Below, piece by piece: positions 20,635 through 30,966 of a DNA stretch of 64,000 nucleotides. The stretch covers positions 1,488,001-1,552,000 of the forward strand of contig OZ251235.1 in the NCBI GenBank assembly GCA_965240325.2, given 5' to 3'. Numbering within the stretch: position 1 is the first letter of the stretch; each line of letters opens with the position of its first letter. The notes below the pieces were generated by a model. The model had not been told where the DNA came from and ran no database searches. It worked only from the letters and a program-made list of their open reading frames with translations. Source of the DNA: Rebecca billardiae RCC1528 (lineage: Eukaryota; Haptophyta). A program made the translations under genes and the position numbers.

Positions 20635-23112
20635 ATGCGCGCGTCTGTCCTTGCGCGAGCGCTGGGTGGCATCACGCTCGCGGCGGCGGTCGTCACTCTG
20701 TCGCTCGTGCTCTCGCCGCCGCGCGCGACACGGATCGAGCGCGTGCGCGCGCCGCGCATGCGCGCGCCCAGCGGACGCGCAGGGCGCGCGCTTGCGCAGG
20801 GGGACGCGCCGGCTGTGGCGCAGCCCGGGCAGTGCGCGCTGCCCGCCACGTGGGACACGACGCCGATGGGTGGCGCCGACCGTCCGGCCGCGCTCATCGC
20901 GGGGACGGGCCCGTGGGTCGTGGACGGCAATCAGCCGTTTCACTTCTTGCGCGGCGGAGTCCTGATGACGCCGTGGGGGCTGGGACGGTGGACATGGGCG
21001 GAGGGCGGCGCGACGGTGGGCGCACGGCTATGCGGTGAGACTTGGGCGCTGCGCTTGCACCTCGCGGACGACGGCTGGTCCTTCGAGGCGGAGCGCGGAG
21101 ACGGCCACCCGCCGCGCCGCGGCAAGCTGCTCGCGAGGCGGCGCGCACTGGAGCGTGTGCGTCGTCAGCCGGCGGACGGCACCTTCGCGGCCGTCCTGAG
21201 CGGGACGGGCCCGTGGCGCTGGGGCGGCGGCGGGCACGTCGCCTTCCTGCGCGGCGGCGTCCTGCACACGCCGTGGAGCTCGGGCGCGTGGAAGCAGAAG
21301 CCGCCCGCCAACGGCACGCAGCCGGCAGCTGTGCTCGCTTCCTTCCTCGGCAGCGACCACGAGATCGCATCTCGCGCGGCGGCGGCGGCGGCGAGCGGTG
21401 GGGGCGGCGGTGGTGGCGCGGCCGAGGAGGGTCGAGCGTGCCTGCCACCGCTCGTCTCGCTGCGCGCGCGCGACCAAGACCGCGTCGAGCTCGAGCTCGA
21501 GCCCGCGCGCCCGGCACTGGGCGACGCCGGGCCCGCGACCGAGCGCTGCCTGTGGAAGGCGGAGCAGCCGGCACGGCCGGTGGTGCGCGCGGGCTCGACG
21601 GAGCTGTGCGAGCCGCCCGCGACGCGCGCCGAGGGGTCGGGGGACGCGCGGCCGCTCAACTGGCTGCCCTCCGCGCGCGCGCCCTTCCCCGCGAACTGCG
21701 GCCTCGACGGCGGGCGGCTCGAGCCGCTGTGCGCCGCGCTGCGCCGCGCGGCGGGCGGGCCGTCCGGGCGCGAGGTGCTCGCCGCCGTCTCGAACAAGAA
21801 CATCTTTGACAACCTCGCGCTCTTCATCGACGGGCTCAAGCTCGCGCGGATCGAGACGGCGATGGTCGTCGCGCTGGACGAGGAGACGTCCGAGTTTGCG
21901 GAGGACAGAGACGTGCCCGCGTTCCTCCGCCACCTGCGCTCGCGCACGGGCGACACGGGCAACCACGCCACCTCCGGGCTCAAGTTCCGGATCCTGCTCG
22001 ACTTCCTGGCGGTGGGCGCGCACGTGCTGCTGTCGGACGTGGACGTGGTGTGGTTCGAGCCGCCCTGGGCCTTCCTGCGCCGCGACGCGGACGTCGAGGG
22101 GATGGTCGACGGCTGGGAGGACCGCACCGCGTTCGGGCACGAGATGGTCGCGCTCGACGCCGAGCACGCGGCCGCGGGGGCGCGCAGCCTGCGCCGCACG
22201 CTGCGCTCGATGCGCGTGTCGCACTTCAACTCGGGCTTCTTCTACGTGCAGCCGACGCACGAGGCGCGCGCGCTGTGCGCGCGCGTGGCGGCGCGGATGG
22301 CCGTGGAGGCGGTGTGGGACCAGACCGCCTTCAACGAGGAGCTCTTCCTGCCCTCGCACGACGGACTCGTGCGCGCGGGCGCGCTCGTGCGCGGCGTCTC
22401 CTACCTGTGCGTGCTGCACTCGAAGATGCTCTTCCACCAGATGCGCAACCACTCGCGGCTCCACCCGGCGGCGCACCGACCGTGGGCGTGCCACGTCTCG
22501 TGGCACCCCGAGAAGTACTCGCGCATGCTCGACGTGCTGAGCGCGTACCACCACGGCGAGGGCGGCGCGCTGCTGCGCTGGCCCGTGCCGTACGAGGGGC
22601 TCACCGATCTCGCCGCCGAGATCGAGCCGGCGAATAACGCGTCGGGCGAGCGCGACTCGATCGTGCGCGCGCGCGTGACGGGGAAGGCGGCGCGCGCGGG
22701 GTGCGACGCGCGCGCGCACGCCGAGGCGGCGGCGAGCGCGGCGGCGGCGATGACGCGGCCGGCTGGCGAGACGGGCGGCGAGGAGCTGCTGCTGAGCGAG
22801 GCGGGCGCGCTGCCCGGGTACACGCCGCCGCTCTCGCGCATCGCCGGGCAGGCGGCGGGCGCGGACGGCGGTGGCGCCGCCGCGTGCCTCGGCAGGACAG
22901 CCGCGGAGACAGCCCACGCGCGCGCGCGCGCGCGCGACGTGCTCGGTGACGCCGCGGCGCGCTGGGCGGAGGAGGCGACGGCCGCGCGCTCGCCCGTGCT
23001 GCTCGCGCACTGCGTGGGCGCCACCGCCGCCCTCCTCGGCCCCTTCGCCGCGCGGCTGCGGCCACTCGGCCTCGACGCGCGCGCCGCGCTGCTGCCCCTC
23101 GACGGCGTGTGC

Positions 23113-23144
<32 letters not shown>

Positions 23145-24066
23145 CGACGCCCCCGGCGCCAAAGGGAGCATCGCTGGCGCGTGGGCGCACGTCCTCCCGA
23201 GCTGTGGCAGCAACGCGGAGCGCTCTCCGCCGGACGCGCCGGACGCGCCGCGCCGCGAGGCCGCCGCTCCGTCGGACCCGCGCGATGAGCACGCAGCGAG
23301 GGCGCTCGCGTGCCGATGGCGGGTGCTTGGCGCGCTGCTCACGCTCGGCGTCGACGTGCTCTCTGCGAGCGTCGAGGTCGCCTTCAGCCGGCCGCCCCTC
23401 GACCCGGCCGCGCCGGTGCTGCACTTTGACGCCGACCTCGAGCTGCTCTCCGAGGGGTGGGACGACCTCTCCGCGTTTGGGTACGACCACGTGGCGGATG
23501 ACCCGCCGATGGGCTGGTCGCGCTTCCACCACGCCACGCGCGTGGGCTATTACGACCCTGCTCTTGCACTCGTGCAGGCGACGTGCCCGGCACGCGCGCT
23601 GTGCGCGCGGATGGCGAGCCGACTCGAGCGCGCCGGCGCGGGCGACGTGCACGGCGCGGGCGCGCCCACCTCGGCGCGCCCCGCGGACGAGGCGGCCATT
23701 CTGAATGATGAAATCTTCCGGCCCTCGCGCCCGGGCACTCCCGGCCGCGCGTGGCCCAAGGGCGGCGTCGGCCGTTCGCCAGAGTTCACGTCCGTGGGAG
23801 CCAAGGTTCGCGTGCTCAACTACCTTTGCTTCGTCGGCGTGCGCGCAGCCGCGGTGTATGAGCAGCACGGCCAGGGGTCGTTGCTCTCGCACGCAGTCGG
23901 TGCGCGCATCGACGCAAACGACACGGTGGTGGTGCCGACTGCGCAGCCCGGCGCCGGCGGGCAGACTCTGCAGCCTGCTGCCGAGCTGCCAGGCGGTGGC
24001 ATCGTCGGCGCGTTCGAGCGCTTTGCGCTGGCAACGAGCATCAGGGCGGACATCGCGACGAGCTAG
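20635..24066 (+). CDS. tandem GT77-type glycosyltransferase with degenerate second module
   Basis: 1143-aa type II membrane protein predicted in the Golgi; the N-terminal anchor is ALGGITLAAAVVTLSLVL. Residues about 80-220 carry two copies of a roughly 35-residue motif (GTGPW...FLRGGVL.TPW..G.W). Module 1, residues about 370-680, is a PF03407-like nucleotide-diphospho-sugar transferase with SNKNIFDNLALFIDG, the DxD site LLSDVDVVWFEPP (about residue 467), WEDRTAFGHEM and HFNSGFFYVQPT. Module 2, residues about 770-1130, repeats the layout (GVDVLSASVEVAFSRPP, GWDDLSAFGYDH, LNYLCFVG), but the DxD reads SVEVAF and FNSG is replaced by GYYDPALALVQ, so it should be catalytically dead. Single exon, strongly Ala/Arg-rich linkers. 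Confidence 0.88.
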
Positions 24067-24322
24067 GCTGCTGCCTGCTGCTGCCGCTGGCGTGCGACGC
24101 GCGTCGTCGTAATCACACGCGCAACTCATCGTCGTATATATATAATAATTAATCGTCGCGCATTGACATCGTACGCGTAGTATATATATATATTAACGAC
24201 GTGGTATGCAACGGGCAGGCGTCAAAGTCAGCAAGCTGTAGTGTCAGCAGATCGAGCAGCAGATATAAATATTTATATATCGCGGTATTATTACAGTATA
24301 TTACACTCATCATAGCTATCGT

Positions 24323-24326
<4 letters not shown>

Positions 24327-24380
<54 letters not shown>
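24327..24380. repeat. (AT)n microsatellite
   Basis: Pure AT dinucleotide array. Confidence 0.95.
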
Positions 24381-24381
<1 letters not shown>

Positions 24382-24462
24382 ATGATGATGATGACTACTA
24401 TTCATGCATCAGCGCATATGAATATATATGATCAAAGGCGGCGGCGTACCGCTGCGGTCGGT

Positions 24463-24552
24463 ACTCATTCTATGATTAAACGACACAGGTAGGACGGCGC
24501 AGGTCTCCTGATTCGTCGTCGGCAGTGCCCGATCGTCGACACGAAGTCGGCG
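24463..24552 (+). repeat. dispersed repeat copy 1 of 3
   Basis: CATTCTATGATTAAACGACA, then CAGGTAGGACGGCGCAGGTC and TCCTGATTCGTCGTCGGCAG, is shared with 32698-32790 (nearly identical) and 30471-30530 (diverged), all in the same orientation. Confidence 0.9.
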
Positions 24553-24567
24553 TTACTAGTATAGTTA

Positions 24568-24638
24568 GAGAGAGAGAGAGATTGTATATATTGAGAGAGA
24601 GACGGAGAGAGAGAGAGAGATCGATCGTCGATCGATCG

Positions 24639-24676
<38 letters not shown>
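24568..24676 (+). repeat. (GA)n microsatellite
   Basis: GA array interrupted by GATCGATC units. Confidence 0.95.
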
Positions 24677-24680
<4 letters not shown>

Positions 24681-24956
24681 ACTGAGTCGCCGGCCGGGCG
24701 CTCGGACCGCTCGTCTGTGAGCTCTGAGTGAGACTCAGTGTGAGGGACTGAGTGGCACCGCCCGCCGCCGGCTCTGTCTGACTGTCAGTCAGGCACCGTC
24801 GTCCGCTGTCACGGCTGTCAGTCCGTGACGGCCCGCGCCCGGCTCGTCAGCGGCGTCTGCATCTGAGCCAGTGGGACTGTGGGACTCTCGGCCGGCCGGC
24901 ACCAGATATTCATATTATCGTATCGGCTCGTACGTTGCTGATGACGATGATCGATC

Positions 24957-26308
24957 TTATGACGACTTATTCGTCGTCTGGCTCGTCTGATGCTGCAAAT
25001 TTGCCTGATCGTTGCCATCGGACTCCACGACACTGCTCGTCCCCGCCTGCCCCGGGCCACCTCTGGAGCCGCCGAGCACGGCAGGAAGCGCCGAGCCATG
25101 ACCGTCTACGGTGTCCGCGGCCGCGCGCGACCATGAAAGGCGCTCTGCGGCTTGGCGCGCGCATCTGTACACGTCCATGTGCGCCTGGACGACTGCGAAC
25201 GCATCCGCTGAGCCCGGAGACATGTCACGTGGGTATCCGCCGCCCATCGTGACGACGACCGGCGCGCCGTGCCGCGCGCAGAGCGAGTAGACCAGGTTGT
25301 TCCGCGCGCGCAGCCCGGCCCGCGTGAGGCGCAGCTTGCCGAAGCGATCGTTGGCCAGGCAGTCGACCCCGGCCTGAAAGAAGACGAGCTGAGGCCGCGT
25401 CCGCCGGAAGAGCGGTGGCAGCGTGTCGCGCAGCGTGGCCATGTACTCGCGGTCGCCGGTGCCCGGTGCCACCTCGATGTCGAGGTCGGAGCTCTCCCTC
25501 GGCGAGAAGTAGTTCGCGCTGCACTGCACGGAGAATGTGAACACGCGAGGCTCGGAGGCGAAGAGTACAGCGTTGCCGTTGCCCTGGTGCTGCGGTCGCG
25601 ACAGGCGCGAGCGATGGTTGGCGCGGACAGCGCGCGTAAGCAGCCGCGCATGCACGCCCCCTGCTGCGCGGCCTGCCGCGCGGCTCCGGCCGGCTGTCGC
25701 GCGCGTACCACGTCCAAGTCGACGACCAGGATGCGTGAGAGCCCAGGCTCCTCAGCGAGCGCGCAGTTGGCCGCGACCGCAATGTCCGAGAAGACGCAGA
25801 AGCCCTCGCCGCGGTCTGCAAAGGCATGGTGGGTGCCGCCCGCGATGTGGCCGCTGACGCGGCGGCTCGCAGAGCCGAGTACTGCCCGCGTCGCCGCGAC
25901 CGTGCCGCCCGTCGACGAGAGCGCACGGTCCACGCCCTGCCGCCCTCGCGGGAAGCCGATCCTGCGATGCTCCATGTCTGTGAGCTGGTCATTCACAAAG
26001 CGGCTGACGTAGTCGGTTGTGTGCGTGGTGGTGAGCTCGGCCATGGTCGCAAGCGGTGATTCCACGAACTCCGCCGCGTCCCCGAGCTCGCGCTGCAGCG
26101 AGACGCGCACCGCCTCGTACTTGTCCATCGGGAATCGGTGCGCGTCCGGCAGGTCGAAGCGGTACACGTCATTGTAGAAGAAGAGCGGCCGCGCGTGGCG
26201 CGACGGTCGCGCCGCGCGCGCTCCGGCTGCATGCGCATGCGCACTTCTCGCGAGGCGTGCGCTGAGCATGGCGGGTAGAAGGAGCGCCAGTCGAGCCGGG
26301 GCCCTCAT
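24957..26308 (-). CDS. histone deacetylase family protein (class IV/bacterial-like)
   Basis: Zn-dependent deacetylase of 410 aa. Exon 1 is 25709-26308 and exon 2 is 24957-25589; the 119-nt intron splits the active site so that ...VVDLDV joins HQGNGNAV. Catalytic features are GGTHHAF (tandem His), DLDVHQGNG (Zn Asp and His), QAGVDCLANDRFGKL (second Zn Asp) and MGGGYP. The first 40 residues are Ala/Arg/Leu-rich with a hydrophobic stretch (RLALLLPAMLSARLAR), which looks like a targeting sequence, so the enzyme may be organellar rather than nuclear. The entry block FFYNDVYRFDLPDAHRFPMDK is typical of class IV/AcuC-like members. The roughly 60-residue C-terminal tail is low complexity. Confidence 0.9.
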
Positions 26309-26845
26309 GCCGGCCGGCCGTGATGCATCGTCGTGTCGACGGCCGGCATCGTCCTGCTGCTTTTACGGGAGATTATTGCGCGACTTTTTCACTTCCACAA
26401 GAAAAAATCTCCGACTACCCCCATAACTCTAATATCACAGCAGTTTACGATGCCATCGTTCCAGAAGGGAGTCGACGGCATGCCGCATGGGGTCGCCGAT
26501 GGCATCTTAGCCATAGCCTTGAAACAGCGCAGCCTCGGTCACAGCAAGGACAGACTCTTCAATTGTCCGACGTCCGTTGTCGTCCGTCGACCGTCGTGGT
26601 CATGTCCGCGAGGGCGCCTGAGTCGGCCGTCCCCGCCGCCGAGGTTTATCGTGCGCACGATTACTACGACGCGCGGCAGCCGGTGAGAAGAGAGAGAAAC
26701 ACATGCGATTCAACGCATCCAGCTGGGGAGTTGCCAGCTCCGCGTGAGCTCCCGCGATGATAGTGGACAGCAGGGCGGCACAACGCTCGGCTCGCGCCGA
26801 CGCACCCGGCGCTGAGCGCGGTCGGCCGCACGGCGGGCGCGGCCC
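26309..26845. other. intergenic, no gene seen
   Basis: Deacetylase promoter side and 14-3-3 3' flank. It contains CCGACTACCCCCATAA near 26408, shared in reverse with about 2972-2986. Confidence 0.5.
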
Positions 26846-28056
26846 CTAGTTGCCCTTGTCGCCGTCCTGATCGCTGGTCCACAGCGTGAGGTTGTCACGC
26901 AGCAGCTGCATGATGAGGGTCGCATCCTTGTACGACTCCTCCTCGAGCGTGTCCAGCTCGGCGATCGCGTCGTCGAACGCTGTACGCGCGATCTCGCATG
27001 CCTGCGTCTCCTCGCCCATCACCTCGAACATGAAGACCGAGTAGTTGAGCGCGAGGCCGAGCCGGATCGGGTGGGTCGGCTGCAGGTCCTTGTCCGCAAC
27101 CGACTTGGCGAGCTCGTACGCCTCGCGGCTGTTCTGCTTCACCGCGCTGTCGTCCTTGAACTCCGCAAGGTACCGGTAGTAGTCGCCCTGCCACACCGCC
27201 GCGGGGCCGGCAGGCCGCGCGCGCACCGCTCGCGCAAGTGAGCAGGCCGGTACGCGCGCGCGCGCCTTTGCGCGGCGCGCGCCCGCGGCGCTCAGCGCGC
27301 CTGCGCGAGCGCTCGCTCGGCGCAGTGCTGAGGCGCACCTTCATCTTGTTGTAGAACACGCGCGCCTCCGGCTGAGCTGCCTTGTCCGCGGCTGGGAGCA
27401 GGCTGTTGCTCAACAGCGCGAGGATGTCCGAGCAGATCTTCTCGAGCTCCTCCTCGATCTGCGGGGTCGAGTGCGTGACGCGACAGCCAGGCGTCGGCCG
27501 GGGCGTCAGTTAGGGCCGGTGCCGCCAAGCTGGCAAGTGCCGCCGCCAGGGGTGGTGGTGGGGCGCGGCGGTGGCTCGCGTGGGCGCGGGGCGGTGCGCG
27601 CCGCTTGCCTTGGCCTTGTAGCTCTTAATCATCACCACGGTGTGCGAGGACGCGTCCTTCTCCTCCTCCTTGCTCAGGATGGAAGAGACGATCCGGAACG
27701 ACGCACGCCGCGCGCCCACGATGTTCTTGTAGGCGACCGAGAGCAGGTTGCGCTGCTCGAGGTTGAGGTCGGGCTTCTCCTCAGCCACCTTCTTCATCGC
27801 CTGCACCTGCGGGGCGCCGGCGAACGCGGGAGACGGCGCGCATCGGCAGGGCGACACAAGAGGTCAGTGGCAAAGAGCAGGCAGCTGGTAGATGACGCGC
27901 GCTCGCTCGCCGCGCAGCTGGCCGGCAGGGTGTGCGTGGTGGGGGAAGAGGCTGGCAAGCGGCGCACGGAGGGCAGCGTGGGCGGACACGGCGTACCATC
28001 TCGTCATAGCGCTCCGCCTGCTCGGCGAGCTTCGCCTGGTACACCGTGTGCTCCAT
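26846..28056 (-). CDS. 14-3-3 protein (four exons, one GC-AG intron)
   Basis: Phosphoserine/threonine-binding dimeric adaptor, 239 aa. Exons are 27997-28056, 27609-27806, 27339-27458 and 26846-27187; introns are 190, 150 and 151 nt, all phase 0. Intron 2 begins GCAAGC, a GC donor, and no usable GT lies nearby; splicing there gives [15 protein letters not shown] as in the family. Signature blocks are [43 protein letters not shown] and [14 protein letters not shown], covering both 14-3-3 signatures and the phosphopeptide groove (K, R-R, RY). The N-terminus is short ([20 protein letters not shown]) but complete. The acidic tail is brief. Confidence 0.95.
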
Positions 28057-28482
28057 GTGACTGTGAGTTGCCCCCTTCTGCCTGGTCGTTCCGTGCTCGA
28101 CCGCGGCCGAGCGAACCCCGACGCGCCCCCGTCAAGGGCGCGACGAGACGCACGCGAGCACCAGCAGATGCCCATTTCATAAACGGCGTCTTTACCCCGC
28201 GCTACTGATGTGCGCTGAAGTGTGCGGAGATTTCCTCAATCTCCCGGCCCAGATACCAACGGAAGAGCCCGCGGGATGAAAGGCGACGGTCGAAAAATCA
28301 AGGCTAGTACAAGTATCGGTACCCATTGTCAACGGTGCTTTGGTTGTCAATATGTCAAGCGCCCGCGGTTGGAAAATCCCCATATTATTATCTAGCAGAG
28401 TACTACTAACCGTCTCTATGATGACCGGGCCTCGGTCGCCGGGCGCGCAGTGCCTGCTAGTGCCTGCCCGGCACCATCTGCT
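28057..28482. other. intergenic, no gene seen
   Basis: 14-3-3 promoter side and 3' flank of the LRR gene; AT-richer sequence at 28180-28400. Confidence 0.5.
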
Positions 28483-30369
28483 CTACGTGCCAGCAACGTC
28501 AGTGAGGCTGCCGGCCGACATCAGACCTGGCGCGGCTTCCGCCGGCTCCGCCCCGGCGGACACCGCCGCCGCCTCCTCGCAGACGTCGGCGGCGGCTGCG
28601 CGCTCGCGCTCCTCCGCGGCGGCGCGGCGCGCCGCCTCGCGCTTGAGCTGGGCGTTGCGCATGAGGCACTTGTCGACCTGCCCGCGCACGTGCACCTGCC
28701 GCGCGTCGAACGTGAGCTTCGTCACCTGCGTGTTCGCGCCCAGCCCCTCGGCGATCGCCAGCTCGGCTGCGCTCGAGATGGTCACAAACTGGTACGCGAG
28801 CTTCAGCTCGCGCAGCGCGCACGAGCTGGGCGCGCCGCGGAGCAGCCGCGCGAAGGCGAGCATGCCGTCGGAGCCGATCTGGTTGCGCTCGACGTTCAGC
28901 GAGGTGAGCGTGTGCTGCCCGCGCTCGAGCATCCCCACGAGCACCTCCGCCGCCGCGTTGTCCAGCCTCGTGCTCGCCAGCTCGAGCGTGTGCACGGTCG
29001 TGTTGTGCTCAAACGCGCCCAGCAGCCGCGCGCGCTCCTCCGAGCGCAGCGCGGCGATGTCGGCGTGGCCGTTGGCGCGGAAGACGGGCGCCTCGCACTC
29101 GCCGCTGGCAATGCGCGCGTACTCGGCGTCCACGTCGAAGCGCGAGCTCGACGAGACCGACCCCGCATCGCGCGGCGCAGGCGGCGGCGCAAACTTGGGC
29201 GCGGGCGCAGGCACGGGCTCGCGCGGCGCGGGCCGCGGCGACGGGAGCTGCGCACCCGCCGGCGCGGCCTCGGCCGGAGCCGCCGACGCGGCTGAGGCCG
29301 CGCCGCCGCCGCCGTCGAACACCTTGCGGAACCCGCCGGTGAGCTTGCCGATCGCACGCCCGATCCCGCCCGACACCGCCGCCGCCGCGCCCTCGGCCCC
29401 GCCCGCGCCAGCCGCGTCCGCAGCGAGGAACGGCGACTTGAGCGTGCGCGAAGAGCCGCGGAGGGCCGCCATCTCCTTCTGGCGCGCCTCGCGCTGCTTC
29501 TGCGCCCACGCGTCGCCGCCCTCCGGCGGCGGCGTGATGCGCGGCTTGTGCGAGGCGTCGGACGGCCGCCGTGCGGTCGGGCCCGACGACGAGGGCGAAG
29601 CGGCGCTCGGCGAGATCGGAGAAGGCGAGATGGGCGACGCGGCACACGCGCGGGCGGCCGATGCGCGCGCGGGCGTGTGCAGCGCGCCGGCCGCGGGGGG
29701 CGACTGGACGGAGAGGGCCGGCGGCCGAGCGGCACACGCACCGCTCGCTGCCACGGCGGCCTGGCTCCGTACCGCCGCGCGCTGGACGGCGCTCGAGACG
29801 GCGTGCGCAGCGATTCGGCGCGCGGCTGCGACGGCGGCGCCGGTTGTGGCCGCAGCCGCGGGTGGTGTCTGCGCCGTCGGCTTGTTCGCAGGGCGTCGGA
29901 GCCCCGGACGGGACGTGGCGCGCCCAGCACTCGGAGCTGACGCTGCCTGGGCCGGCTGAGCGCACGCGGCGCGCTCGATTGCATTCGAGACCGCGCTGGC
30001 CGCGATGCGCTCCGCCGCCTCGCAGTTGTCGGCCACCGCCGCCGGCGCCGCTGGCTGCCGCAAGCCCGCCTGCCGCAGTGCGTCCTCGATCGCCGAGCGC
30101 ACGATCCGCGAGACGGTCGCGTGCGCGCCACCCACCTCGGTGGCAGACCCAGGACCAGTCTGCACCTGGCCACCACCACCGCCAGCGCCGGCAGCCTTGA
30201 GCGTTGTTGCGTTGTGGATCACCCGAGCCACGAGCGCGCGCACCTCTGTTGCGACAGCAGAGGTGGCGTGCGGCTCGAGGCTCGCCGAGGACGCCCCGCG
30301 GGTGGCGTTGGCGATGACGCGCGCCACGAGCTCGTGCGCGACGCGAGCAGCCGCTGGGTCTGGGCTCAT
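28483..30369 (-). CDS. LRR (tropomodulin-like) protein with five amphipathic-helix repeats
   Basis: 628-aa single-exon protein. The N-terminal 200 residues hold five copies of an 18-20 residue helix (about residues 6-23, 39-56, 83-101, 117-135 and 180-199), consensus A..RIA..AV..AI.RA; examples are EAAERIAASAVSNAIERA and AAARRIAAHAVSSAVQRA. Their spacing of small and aliphatic residues resembles PKA RII-docking (AKAP) helices. A disordered Pro/Ser/Ala middle follows. Residues about 410-560 form a leucine-rich repeat unit (LLGAFEHNTTVHTLELAST, then LTSLNVERNQIGSDGMLAF, then ALRELKLAYQ), the pattern of tropomodulin and NLR-type LRRs. The last 50 residues are a charged helix. Docking is inference only. 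Confidence 0.7.
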   Translation of the reverse strand: MSPDPAAARVAHELVARVIANATRGASSASLEPHATSAVATEVRALVARVIHNATTLKAAGAGGGGGQVQTGPGSATEVGGAHATVSRIVRSAIEDALRQAGLRQPAAPAAVADNCEAAERIAASAVSNAIERAACAQPAQAASAPSAGRATSRPGLRRPANKPTAQTPPAAAATTGAAVAAARRIAAHAVSSAVQRAAVRSQAAVAASGACAARPPALSVQSPPAAGALHTPARASAARACAASPISPSPISPSAASPSSSGPTARRPSDASHKPRITPPPEGGDAWAQKQREARQKEMAALRGSSRTLKSPFLAADAAGAGGAEGAAAAVSGGIGRAIGKLTGGFRKVFDGGGGAASAASAAPAEAAPAGAQLPSPRPAPREPVPAPAPKFAPPPAPRDAGSVSSSSRFDVDAEYARIASGECEAPVFRANGHADIAALRSEERARLLGAFEHNTTVHTLELASTRLDNAAAEVLVGMLERGQHTLTSLNVERNQIGSDGMLAFARLLRGAPSSCALRELKLAYQFVTISSAAELAIAEGLGANTQVTKLTFDARQVHVRGQVDKCLMRNAQLKREAARRAAAEERERAAAADVCEEAAAVSAGAEPAEAAPGLMSAGSLTDVAGT

Positions 30370-30470
30370 CTCGAGCGGCGTCGCAAGTCGGTAAACCCGA
30401 ATCGCGGGCGGGCGTCGTCGGCTGCCCAGCCGCGTGGGTCCAGATTGGGTACAGCAGCCGCCATCATCAG

Positions 30471-30530
30471 ACTAATTCTATGATTTAAAGACACAGGCAC
30501 GAGGGCGCAGCTCTCCTGATTCGTCTGTCG
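30471..30530 (+). repeat. dispersed repeat copy 2 of 3 (diverged)
   Basis: ATTCTATGATTTAAAGACAC then AGG and CTCTCCTGATTCGTC; matches copies at 24463 and 32698 at lower identity. Confidence 0.75.
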
Positions 30531-30783
30531 AAGTACTGAATGGAGTTAATGGAGGATGTCGGAGCGCGTTGGCCGCGGGTGAGGGAGTCGTCGTAACCGA
30601 TGCTGATCACACGGTCACTGAGGTAGTAGGCGCCCGGGGATGCCGCTGTTTTGCAGTCGTCGTCGGCCTTGGTCATCATGTAGTTGCCCGTGTCGTCGTC
30701 GTCCGAGGCTGTTCAAGTTGATGCCGTAGTGCAGGTAGTGGATGTGGTCGCCCGGGCCGGTGTGCGCGGCCTAGTGGCCTTGC

Positions 30784-30909
30784 CGAGTTGAGGGAGTAGT
30801 CGCCCTTGCCGTTGAGGAAGTCGTCGTCCTTGCCGTTGAGGAAGTCGTCGCCCTGGCCGCAGAGGAAGTCGTCGCCCTTGCCGTTGAGGAAGTCGTCGTC
30901 CTGGCCGCT
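30784..30909 (-). repeat. 24-bp minisatellite (8-residue unit)
   Basis: About five units of GAGGAAGTCGTCGTCCTTGC plus CGTT. In the minus frame each unit reads GKDDDFLN-like (GKGDDFLC, GQGDDFLN). Whether it is translated is unknown. Confidence 0.85.
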
Positions 30910-30966
30910 GAGGGTGCCTGCGCTGCCCAACCGGGCGCGTCTGGCGCGCCAGCGCCGCGCGCGGCT

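Larger units (their letters stand above)
24067..24956. other. intergenic with microsatellites and dispersed repeat
   Basis: AT array at 24327-24380, GA array at 24568-24676 and the repeat copy at 24463-24552. No gene is seen. Confidence 0.6.
30370..30966. other. intergenic with repeat copy and minisatellite
   Basis: Holds the dispersed repeat at 30471-30530 and the 24-bp tandem array at 30784-30909. Otherwise nothing. Confidence 0.6.

Noticed and set aside
21028-24129. 1033-codon open frame on the minus strand
   Set aside because: It lies opposite the GT77 gene and is Arg/Ala/His-rich; it is a GC-rich antisense shadow with no family features.
24840-24960. Possible further exon downstream of the deacetylase
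   Set aside because: Frame there is short and the main frame stops cleanly at 24957.
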